Of a DNA stretch of 64,000 bases, positions 8,764 through 16,050 are shown piece by piece. Numbering within the stretch: the first letter of the stretch is position 1; every line of letters starts with the position of its first letter. The stretch lies in NCBI GenBank assembly GCA_041776485.1, contig JBHBQE010000004.1, positions 101,213 to 165,212 of the forward strand. The letters are read 5' to 3'. A program made the position numbers and the translations under genes. The stretch comes from JBHBQE01 sp041776485 (GTDB taxonomy: Bacteria > Bacillota > Clostridia > Lachnospirales > Lachnospiraceae). The notes beneath the pieces were generated by a model, which made no database searches, was not told where the DNA came from, and saw only the letters and a program-made list of their open reading frames with translations.

Positions 8764-8802
8764 GGCACAATATGATTAAACAAGTCTTATTGTGCCATTT
8801 TC
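8764..8802 (+). terminator. Intrinsic terminator after the YjfB-like gene
   Basis: GGCACAATA (8764-8772) pairs with TATTGTGCC (8788-8796) and is followed by ATTTT. The downstream arm overlaps the last codons of the convergent S1-domain gene. Confidence 0.6.
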
Positions 8803-9411
8803 TGTTATTATTATTTTCTTATCCCTGTACAACATACCCACAGCCCTTTTAAACGCAGCCTTTGACAGTCCCGCCTCCCTCATAACGACTGCTGGCTCCG
8901 CTTTTTCTGTAAAGGGCAAAACCCCTGCATAGTCATTTATTAAATCCAAAACCTTTTGGGCATCTTGGTTAATCTGTTCTTCCTTAGGTTTCCTTGTACT
9001 AAGGTCAAGTTTTCCGTCCTCCTTAACAAAGACAACCCTTGCAGATATCACATCTCCAATACCTGCATTCCCCAAATCCTCATGCTTGGGAATCATTCCG
9101 GAATATTTATCATCTACTGCCACAAATACTCCAAAATTATCTATAAACTCATATATTCTGGCATTCACAATATCCCCTGGTACATAGGGTGAACCGGTAG
9201 AAAGCAAACTGTAAATATCCTTCATAGAAGCAGCAGGACGACCGGATTTGTCCGTATATTTTCTAATCAGAATATTCATTCCTGCCTCTAATTCGCAAGA
9301 CATCTCTCCATAGGGCAAAAATAAATCCTTAGGCTCACCCCAATCTAAAAAGGCTCCTATTTGATTTATTGAGCATACATTAAGAACTGCTATTTCATCA
9401 TCGTTTAACAT
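8776..9411 (-). CDS. S1-domain RNA-binding protein, short CvfB/YitL-like
   Basis: The 211-residue product aligns by eye to CvfB (YitL), a translation-linked RNA-binding protein with three S1 domains and a winged helix. Residues 5-50 correspond to the second S1 domain (NQIGAFLDWGEPKDLFLP), residues 75-135 to the third (FVAVDDKYSGMIP), and residues 145-211 to the winged helix. The family's first S1 domain, about 65-70 residues, is absent. An AAAGGTGAT ribosome site lies at the right distance before this ATG, so the short form appears genuine rather than mis-started. Confidence 0.82.
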   Translation of the reverse strand: MLNDDEIAVLNVCSINQIGAFLDWGEPKDLFLPYGEMSCELEAGMNILIRKYTDKSGRPAASMKDIYSLLSTGSPYVPGDIVNARIYEFIDNFGVFVAVDDKYSGMIPKHEDLGNAGIGDVISARVVFVKEDGKLDLSTRKPKEEQINQDAQKVLDLINDYAGVLPFTEKAEPAVVMREAGLSKAAFKRAVGMLYRDKKIIITENGTIRLV

Positions 9412-9542
9412 TATATCACCTTTATATTTATCACTATAATGTCTTAATATGGTAATCTCCCCTGCTAAGTATTTTCAAATTGTTCCGGCAAAGAGGTAAT
9501 AATTTATATCTTTATCCAGCTTATAAAATAATTATCTCATTA

Positions 9543-10247
9543 CTACACATTAGAAAATTCCAGCACAGAAAATATTTTTTTATCCTTACTCTCCAGAGAA
9601 ACCACCGTACAATCTCCATTTTCATCTACGCAGGCAATTATTTCATCTCCCAAAACTGCCTGAGCTCTATATTCAATTCTGACACTGTTAAAATTCCTAT
9701 TCTTTAACACATTCATGGCAAATTCAGCATAATAGGTATTATTCATATGTCCATTTACATCTAAGTACATTTCTGTTACAGTAAATCTTCCCGCTTCCTT
9801 TCTCATATCGGGAACAGGTATTTTTCTGCCTTTCCATTTACCGGTATCCACTATATCTATACCATAGCCGTCAACTATATTCTGAGGTATTCTCTCCGGC
9901 TTCATTTTCGCTAAGTTCATATAAATCCACTGTGAATATGCCTCCACCAGAATATCACCCTTATTATCCTCCAAAAAAAATATTCTGTCTCCCAACACAT
10001 TTGACAGCCTTACTGTACAGGTTTTGACTGATACAATCTCTCCATGGGCAGGGAGTTTATGAATCATTATTCTATAGGATACAAGAAACCATGCTACCCT
10101 GTTTTCCATCATATTTTCCAGAGGCGCAACAGTATCCTCTGTATGAAACAGAGCACAGTCCTGAAACAAATTCAGCAGTGCCTTAAAGGACAGCTTACCG
10201 GATTTATCTACCTGAGAATAGGAAATTCTGGTTTTTATTTCGTACAT
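9543..10247 (-). CDS. Acyl-ACP thioesterase
   Basis: Hydrolyses acyl-acyl carrier protein to free fatty acids, ending or adjusting chain length in fatty acid synthesis. The 234 residues form a double hot-dog fold. The N-terminal half carries YSQVDKSGKLSFKALLNLFQD and VAWFLVSYRI; the catalytic region is DVNGHMNNTYYAEF near residue 163, with the conserved Asn and His. Length is typical of bacterial members. It is monocistronic, downstream of tRNA-Gln and on the same strand. Confidence 0.9.
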   Translation of the reverse strand: MYEIKTRISYSQVDKSGKLSFKALLNLFQDCALFHTEDTVAPLENMMENRVAWFLVSYRIMIHKLPAHGEIVSVKTCTVRLSNVLGDRIFFLEDNKGDILVEAYSQWIYMNLAKMKPERIPQNIVDGYGIDIVDTGKWKGRKIPVPDMRKEAGRFTVTEMYLDVNGHMNNTYYAEFAMNVLKNRNFNSVRIEYRAQAVLGDEIIACVDENGDCTVVSLESKDKKIFSVLEFSNV

Positions 10248-10295
10248 ACCTCACCTGCAATATGAAAAAAAGGCTATCACTCCGATAACCTTTAG

Positions 10296-10367
10296 CTGGC
10301 CCACAAGGATTCGAACCTTGAAATGACGGAGTCAGAGTCCGTTGCCTTACCATTTGGCGATGGGCCA
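10296..10367 (-). tRNA. tRNA-Gln (anticodon CTG)
   Basis: Reverse strand: acceptor TGGCCCA/TGGGCCA with discriminator G, D arm GCCAAATGGTAAGGC, anticodon stem ACGGA/TCCGT around loop CTCTGAC (anticodon CTG), and T arm CAAGG-TTCGAAT-CCTTG. CCA not encoded. Confidence 0.95.
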
Positions 10368-10377
10368 CTAATTATTA

Positions 10378-10562
10378 AGTTTGGGACTTCGTCCCAATCC
10401 CGCTTCGCGGGACGAAGACTTCGTCTTCGCCAATTTCTTAAGGTTGGGACTTCGCCCCAATCCCGCTTCGCGGGACGAAGACTTCGTCTTCGCCAATCTC
10501 TTAAGGTTGGGGCTTCGCCCCAATCCCGCTTCGCGGGACGAAGACTTCGTCTTCGCCAATTT
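10378..10562. repeat. Three tandem 63-bp units, each with three hairpins
   Basis: Units begin near 10378, 10441 and 10504 and are nearly identical. Each unit contains three consecutive short palindromes with the triloop TTC closed by C-G: TTGGGAC/GTCCCAA type, TCCCGC/GCGGGA, and CGAAGAC/GTCTTCG. In the first palindrome, copy 1 has an A-T pair, copy 3 a G-C pair at the same place, and copy 2 an A/C mismatch, as if pairing were maintained. The array is GC-rich compared with its surroundings. It lies between tRNA-Gln and the yitT-like gene, and codes for nothing convincing. Confidence 0.9.
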
Positions 10563-10605
10563 ACAACTTCAGTATTTTAACTTAGTTTATTTTATTTTGC
10601 AAGTG

Positions 10606-11505
10606 CTATTCTATTCTTTTATCAAAATGTCCATTTATGCGCACTCCGATATTCTCTACAATCATTGCATCCGGATCATGTTTTTTTACTATCCACAAAA
10701 GATAGTTTATCTCATATTTGCTCACCAAAACAAACAATATTTCCTTATCCTCTCCAGTATATGCACCAACAGCATCCCAAGTTGTTATGCCGCGATTTAA
10801 TTTTTGGAAAATTTCCCTTTGCATATCTGTATTACCCTTTTTAGTAATAATATGAACCTGCACACTTATATTCTGCGAAAATACCCTGTCCACCACTATC
10901 GGATAGATGAAAGAAACTATAAGGGAGTATATCACTATCTCAGGACCATATAAAATAAACATTATCCCAAAAATAACTGCATTTACAGAATTACTTACTA
11001 CAGCTATTTTTACATTTTGAACCTTTTTGATAAGTACAGCACACACCATATCCATACCGCCGCTATTGGCGCCGTTTCTAAACATAATGCCTCCGCCCAA
11101 TCCACAGCCCAGTCCGCCGATAATAGCAGAAGCAAGCATATCATCTATGATAACCTTTTGGGGTATGGGAATAATAGACAGGAAAATTGACTGCATGATT
11201 ATGCAAAAGGCATTCCTAAAAAGATACATTTTTGTAACGCTTTTCCTTGCGATAAAAAATAAAATCGCATTTAAACACAGATTAATAATGCCTGCATAAT
11301 CAAAGGAACCTGTATTAATATGGAAGGTTTGGTTTATTGTAGTTCTTATTATTTGAGCTATCCCCATAAATCCACCGGAATATAATCCCATAGGAATTAT
11401 AAAAACATTCATAAAAAACGCAGAAGTAAACGTCCCTATGCATACCCATAAGAGACGTTTTGCTTCTGCAATTCTTTGTTCCTTAGTTTTAAATCTATGG
11501 TGCAT
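10606..11505 (-). CDS. YitT family membrane protein (DUF161/DUF2179)
   Basis: A 299-residue integral membrane protein with five or six hydrophobic helices in residues 15-210 (for example LWVCIGTFTSAFFMNVFIIP and the glycine-rich GGLGCGLGGGIMFRNGAN). A cytosolic C-terminal DUF2179 domain follows (about 215-290), with TTWDAVGAYTGEDKEIL. Substrate or role is not established for the family. Its ATG overlaps the stop of the upstream GltD-like gene in a TAATG arrangement, so it is translationally coupled to the oxidoreductase operon. Confidence 0.88.
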   Translation of the reverse strand: MHHRFKTKEQRIAEAKRLLWVCIGTFTSAFFMNVFIIPMGLYSGGFMGIAQIIRTTINQTFHINTGSFDYAGIINLCLNAILFFIARKSVTKMYLFRNAFCIIMQSIFLSIIPIPQKVIIDDMLASAIIGGLGCGLGGGIMFRNGANSGGMDMVCAVLIKKVQNVKIAVVSNSVNAVIFGIMFILYGPEIVIYSLIVSFIYPIVVDRVFSQNISVQVHIITKKGNTDMQREIFQKLNRGITTWDAVGAYTGEDKEILFVLVSKYEINYLLWIVKKHDPDAMIVENIGVRINGHFDKRIE

Positions 11506-13541
11506 TATTTTAATATCTTAAGCGCTCCTGTTGGACATGTCTTTGCACATTCAAGACATGAACCACAGAAATCCACAACCTGTTTAGAGCGGTACTCCGG
11601 CTTAATAGCAGTATCAAATCCTCGATCAACCAAATCTATAATACCCTTTCCTACAACCTCTGAACAGGTTCGTACACATTGACCACAAAGGATACATTTA
11701 CCCTGGTCTCTTTCAATGGACAAAAGTTCTTGTTCCTTGTACGGTGTATGGGTATCACCACTCAGCCTGTCAGGATTTATCTCATATAAATTGGCACACT
11801 CTATAAGTCTGCATTCATGGTAATCAAAGCAGCCACAGTCCATACAACGGTTTGCCTCTTTCCTTGCCTTATCCTCATCAAATCCAAGATTCACTTCCAC
11901 AAAATCCTTATTTCTCTCATTTGCAGGACGGGTAGGCATGGTTATCCTTGCCTCTTTTTCAAGTCTAGGCAACATATCAGCAGTAAAATCATGTCTGATG
12001 GAACGGAAAGTACGCTTATAGGGCACATCTATTCCCTTTAGGAATAAGTCCACTACAGCGGCACATCTTCTGCCCTCTGCTATAGCCTCAATGGCAATGG
12101 ATGCTCCTCTGTTGGTAGCATCACCTATAGCATATACATTTTCTATATTGGTTTTAAAGTTTCCAAAATCCGCCTCAACTATCCCTCTTTTATTTAATTT
12201 AATCTCCGGTACATCTAATGTATCTACCTTTTGTCCAATGGCTGCTATTACTGTATCTACAGGTAAAATCTCAAATTTACCCTCCACTGGAACCGGGCGC
12301 CTCCTGCCACTTTCATCAGCTTCTCCCAGCTCCATAATTTGCAGCTTGATTTCTTTAACCTTGCCGTTTTCTCCAATAATCTCACTGGGATTAGTGAGGA
12401 ATTTAAATATAACACCCTCTTCCTTTGCTTCTTTTATCTCAATTTCCTCAGCGGGCATTTCTGCTTCGGTACGTCTATAAATTACATAAACATTCTTGGC
12501 ACCCAGCCTTACAGCAGTACGGCAGGCATCCATGGCAGTATTTCCACCGCCTACAATTGCCACACTATCTCCTATTTCCGGAGCATTCCCTCTGGCAACA
12601 TCACCCAAAAAACTGATTCCGGAGAGTACACCGTCCAGTTCATCGCCTTTACATCCAATACCCATACTGGTCCAGGCACCAACAGCTAAAATAGTTGCGT
12701 CAAAATCTTTGGCAAAATCCTGTAAAGCAACATCTTTACCTATCTTAAATCCTGTTTTAACTTTAATTCCAAGTGACAGTATTTCCTGTATTTCTTCATC
12801 AAGTATCTTCTTAGGGAGTCTATACTCGGGAATACCATACCTTAACATTCCACCCAACTTATCCTGAGCATCAACTATAGTAACCTCATTCCCTGATAAT
12901 GCCAGAAAATGAGCCGCAGTAAGCCCTCCGGGGCCACCACCGATTATCCCTACCTTTTTCCCGGTTTTCTTTGCTGCCACCGGTATATATCCGCCATCAG
13001 CCCTTACCCTGTCTGCTGCAAATGCTTTTAGATAGCATATGGAAATCGGCTCCTCTACCATTTTACGGCGACATTCCGTCTCACATGGATGAGGACATAC
13101 ACGCCCTATAGATGATGGGAAAGGTAAATGTTCCTTTATAATTTTAACTGCCTCTAAATCATCGCCCCTGGCAATTGCCTGAATGTAATCCTGAACATTA
13201 ACGTTGTTAGGACACCCGGTAACACAGGGACCTCTGCAATCCCCCACATGGTCACTCATTAAAAGCTCCATGGAAATCCGTCTTGTCCTTACCACACGTT
13301 CAGTCTCAGTATAAAACTCCTGTCCCTCTGCGGGAACAGTAGAGCAAGCCCTGAGAAGCTTAGGACTTCCCGCAGCCTCAATAACACATAGTGAACAGCC
13401 ACCGTAATGCTTAAGGCTCTTATTGTAACAAAGGTTAGGGATTAAAATATTGTTTTCCTCTGCAATCTGTAATACTGTCTGTCCGGTATGTCCGATACAT
13501 TCCTTACCGTTTATCTTAATAGTAATTTGCTCTTTTTTCAT
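11505..13541 (-). CDS. 2Fe-2S / GltD-like NAD(P)-binding / ferredoxin fusion oxidoreductase subunit (StnC-like)
   Basis: A 678-residue multidomain flavoprotein. Residues 1-80 are a 2Fe-2S ferredoxin domain (LCYNKSLKHYGGCSLC). Residues 90-165 hold the GltD-type cluster region (GDCRGPCVTGCP and VCPHPCETECRR). Residues 195-470 hold FAD and NADPH sites (GGGPGGLTAAHF, and GGGNTAMDA with YRRTEAEMPA). The C terminus has further cysteine clusters, CILCGQCVRTC and CGSCLECAKTCP. An in-frame GTG lies three codons earlier, but it overlaps the AGGGGG ribosome site, so the ATG is preferred. It follows the NuoEF fusion by 15 bases. The pair resembles the Stn electron-bifurcating transhydrogenase (Sporomusa-type Nfn), with this protein as the NADPH-reactive subunit. 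That function is inference. Confidence 0.85.
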   Translation of the reverse strand: MKKEQITIKINGKECIGHTGQTVLQIAEENNILIPNLCYNKSLKHYGGCSLCVIEAAGSPKLLRACSTVPAEGQEFYTETERVVRTRRISMELLMSDHVGDCRGPCVTGCPNNVNVQDYIQAIARGDDLEAVKIIKEHLPFPSSIGRVCPHPCETECRRKMVEEPISICYLKAFAADRVRADGGYIPVAAKKTGKKVGIIGGGPGGLTAAHFLALSGNEVTIVDAQDKLGGMLRYGIPEYRLPKKILDEEIQEILSLGIKVKTGFKIGKDVALQDFAKDFDATILAVGAWTSMGIGCKGDELDGVLSGISFLGDVARGNAPEIGDSVAIVGGGNTAMDACRTAVRLGAKNVYVIYRRTEAEMPAEEIEIKEAKEEGVIFKFLTNPSEIIGENGKVKEIKLQIMELGEADESGRRRPVPVEGKFEILPVDTVIAAIGQKVDTLDVPEIKLNKRGIVEADFGNFKTNIENVYAIGDATNRGASIAIEAIAEGRRCAAVVDLFLKGIDVPYKRTFRSIRHDFTADMLPRLEKEARITMPTRPANERNKDFVEVNLGFDEDKARKEANRCMDCGCFDYHECRLIECANLYEINPDRLSGDTHTPYKEQELLSIERDQGKCILCGQCVRTCSEVVGKGIIDLVDRGFDTAIKPEYRSKQVVDFCGSCLECAKTCPTGALKILK

Positions 13542-13556
13542 TTTATTCACCCCCTC

Positions 13557-15800
13557 TTACGCTACCACTATAGCGTTAAACTTACAGGAGCTAACGCATT
13601 GTTTACAACGGATACATTCCTTTTGGTCAATAACATGGGGCTTTTTAACCTCTCCCGAAATACAGGATACCGGACATTTTCTGGCGCAGGCAGTACAGCC
13701 TACACATTTATCCTCATTGATACTGATCGTAAGAAGTGCAGAGCACTCCCCTGCGGGACATTTATGTTCATTAATATGTGCCTCATATTCATTTCTAAAA
13801 TATCTAATAGTGGTAAGCACCGGATTAGGGGCGGTTTGACCTAATCCGCATAAGGCACCGTCCTTAACAGACACACAAAGCTCCTCTAACAGCTCCACAT
13901 CACCATCTTTTCCCTGTCCTGTGCCGATTCTTGTAAGTATTTCCCTTATTCTTGTAGTACCAATACGACAGGGTACACATTTCCCACAGGACTCCTTGGC
14001 AGTAAAATCCAGAAAGAATCTGGCTATGTTTACCATACAGGTATCCTCGTCCATAACCACCATACCTCCGGAACCCATAATAGCTCCCGTGGCAGCAAGT
14101 TCCTTATAATCAATAGGGGTATCAATTTTATCCTTTGGAATACAGCCTCCAGAGGGTCCTCCCATTTGAACCGCCTTAAATTCTTTATCCTCTTTAATTC
14201 CGCCTGCTATATCATAAATAATTTCCCTAAGGGTCATTCCCATGGGAACTTCTACAAGCCCACCCCGCTTAACTTTTCCTGTAAGGGCAAATACCTTTGT
14301 TCCCTTGGAATTTTCCGTTCCCATAGCCGCGTAAGCAGAGCCGCCATTCCGGATAATCCAAGCCACATTACCATAAGTTTCCACATTATTTATATTAGAG
14401 GGTTCATTTTTAAACCCACAAGCTGCAGGAAACGGCGGCTTAAGCCTGGGCATGCCTCTCTTGCCCTCCATAGACTCAATAAGTGCAGTTTCCTCACCGC
14501 ACACAAAGGCTCCTGCACCGGTTTTTATTCCAAGGGTACAGCTAAAGTCTGTGCCCATAATATTTTCACCTAAATAACCCGCTTTAGTTGCCGCCTCAAT
14601 GGCAATTTCCAAATGTTTAACCGCCAGCGGATACTCCGCTCTGATGTAAACAAACATATCCCTGGCGCCTATGGCATAGGCACCTATTAACATACCCTCA
14701 ATAAGACTGTGAGGGTCAGACTCAATTAATGCTCTATCCATAAACGCTCCCGGATCCCCCTCATCGGCGTTACAAATAAGGTGTTTGTTCTCGTTCTGGG
14801 ATTTCCTGGCGGCGTCCCATTTAAACCAAGTTGGGAACCCTGCACCGCCACGACCTGCAAGACCGGAAATTTTCACTTCCTCAATAACCTCCTCAGGAGT
14901 CATGGAAAGAGCACGTTTAAGCCCCTCATAACCGGAATGAGCAACATAGTCATCAAGACTGGTGGGATCAATAACTCCACAGCGTCTAAGAGCGATTCTG
15001 GTTTGTTTCTCCAGAAAATGTGCGTCCGCCTCCTCAATAAACAGCCTGCTTACCGAATCAAACTTTCGGGTACGAAGCGCCTTAACAATCTCCGGCACAT
15101 CATCTTCCTTTACCTTTACCATACGGTGCAGAAGCTTATCATCCTCATATACATCCACAATAGGCTCTAAATAACACATACCGATACATCCGGTTTTGTG
15201 AATGGAAAATTCATCTGTTGACGTTTTAAATCCGGAAAGAATGGTTGCTATACGACCACCCCCGGCAGAGATACCGCAGCTGCCCTGTCCTACCATAACC
15301 TTAAGACCGCCGCCCTCCTCCTGCTTTCTAATTCCTCGAATTATAGAGATGGCACTTTCCGGCGTAAGCTTTCCGTAGGTGTCATCATTTATCATCATAA
15401 CCGGAGCCAGAGAACAGCAGCCAAGACATGCCACCTCATTTAATGTAAACATTCCGTCTTCTGTAGTTTGTCCGCTTTCAATGCCAAGCTCCAAAAGCAC
15501 CGCACTTTTAACCCTTTCTGCACCATTTACATGGCAAGCGGTACCCTCACAAAGCATAATCTGGTATTTACCCATGGGCTCGGTACGAAAAAAACTGTAA
15601 AAGGTGATGACACCCATTACCTTGGCAGGTGAATTGCCGGTTCTATCAGCTATGTGGTAGATAACTTCTCTGGGCAAATAGCCATATATCCCCTGAGCAG
15701 CCTGCAATATCATAATAAGGCTGGTTTCATCACCTTTATATTTAGTTAGAACTTCATCCATAAGATGAACATTTACAACAGGCGTTGTTTGACTTTTCAA
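13557..15800 (-). CDS. NuoE-NuoF fusion NADH-binding oxidoreductase subunit (HydBC/StnAB-like)
   Basis: A 747-residue fusion. Residues 1-155 are NuoE-like (2Fe-2S cysteines in LCEGTACH and ACLGCCSLAP). Residues 165-245 are a second thioredoxin-like ferredoxin domain (GQGSCGIS and TGCIGMCY). Residues 290-620 are NuoF-like, with the NADH/FMN loop GRGGAGFPTWFKW, NADEGDPGAFMDR, the SLBB segment and the 4Fe-4S motif CGKCVPCR. Residues 690-747 hold two 4Fe-4S ferredoxin motifs. Translation starts at TTG, preceded by AAAGGGGG. Separate HydC/HydB genes are fused here. No [FeFe]-hydrogenase H-cluster subunit follows; the partner is the GltD-like protein, pointing to NAD(H)/NADP(H)/ferredoxin exchange in the cytosol. 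Confidence 0.9.
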   Translation of the reverse strand: MKSQTTPVVNVHLMDEVLTKYKGDETSLIMILQAAQGIYGYLPREVIYHIADRTGNSPAKVMGVITFYSFFRTEPMGKYQIMLCEGTACHVNGAERVKSAVLLELGIESGQTTEDGMFTLNEVACLGCCSLAPVMMINDDTYGKLTPESAISIIRGIRKQEEGGGLKVMVGQGSCGISAGGGRIATILSGFKTSTDEFSIHKTGCIGMCYLEPIVDVYEDDKLLHRMVKVKEDDVPEIVKALRTRKFDSVSRLFIEEADAHFLEKQTRIALRRCGVIDPTSLDDYVAHSGYEGLKRALSMTPEEVIEEVKISGLAGRGGAGFPTWFKWDAARKSQNENKHLICNADEGDPGAFMDRALIESDPHSLIEGMLIGAYAIGARDMFVYIRAEYPLAVKHLEIAIEAATKAGYLGENIMGTDFSCTLGIKTGAGAFVCGEETALIESMEGKRGMPRLKPPFPAACGFKNEPSNINNVETYGNVAWIIRNGGSAYAAMGTENSKGTKVFALTGKVKRGGLVEVPMGMTLREIIYDIAGGIKEDKEFKAVQMGGPSGGCIPKDKIDTPIDYKELAATGAIMGSGGMVVMDEDTCMVNIARFFLDFTAKESCGKCVPCRIGTTRIREILTRIGTGQGKDGDVELLEELCVSVKDGALCGLGQTAPNPVLTTIRYFRNEYEAHINEHKCPAGECSALLTISINEDKCVGCTACARKCPVSCISGEVKKPHVIDQKECIRCKQCVSSCKFNAIVVA

Positions 15801-15847
15801 AACAGCAACCCCCTTTCGCTACACAAATACTTTTAAACCTGTTTGCT

Positions 15848-15876
15848 ATTTTATCGTATAATCTTACATATATCAA
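15848..15876 (-). promoter_or_regulatory. Candidate promoter of the NuoEF/GltD-like operon
   Basis: On the reverse strand TTGATA (15871-15876) and TAAAAT (15848-15853) are separated by 17 bases, about 50 bases before the TTG start. Confidence 0.5.
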
Positions 15877-16050
15877 GAAGCTTAGCCGCCAATAATTTGG
15901 TTATTATTTTTCAAACTTTTATGTTATAATTTAAAAAATTACTTAACATATTTCTAATTACATACCAAATCTACGTTTCAATACTCAATTGGCAATCATG
16001 TTAAGTAAACTTAAATATAGAAGATTTTATAGAAGGAGTTGAATTAGGTT

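Noticed and set aside
10378..10562. CRISPR array
   Set aside because: The units are contiguous 63-bp copies without variable spacers, and no cas gene is present.
10323..10580. ORFs on both strands across the 63-bp repeats
   Set aside because: Their sequence simply repeats with the DNA unit, one runs through tRNA-Gln, and none has a ribosome site.
12091..12480. Long antisense ORFs inside the oxidoreductase genes (also near 13450-13839)
   Set aside because: They are shadows of strongly supported coding frames and have no family resemblance or ribosome sites.
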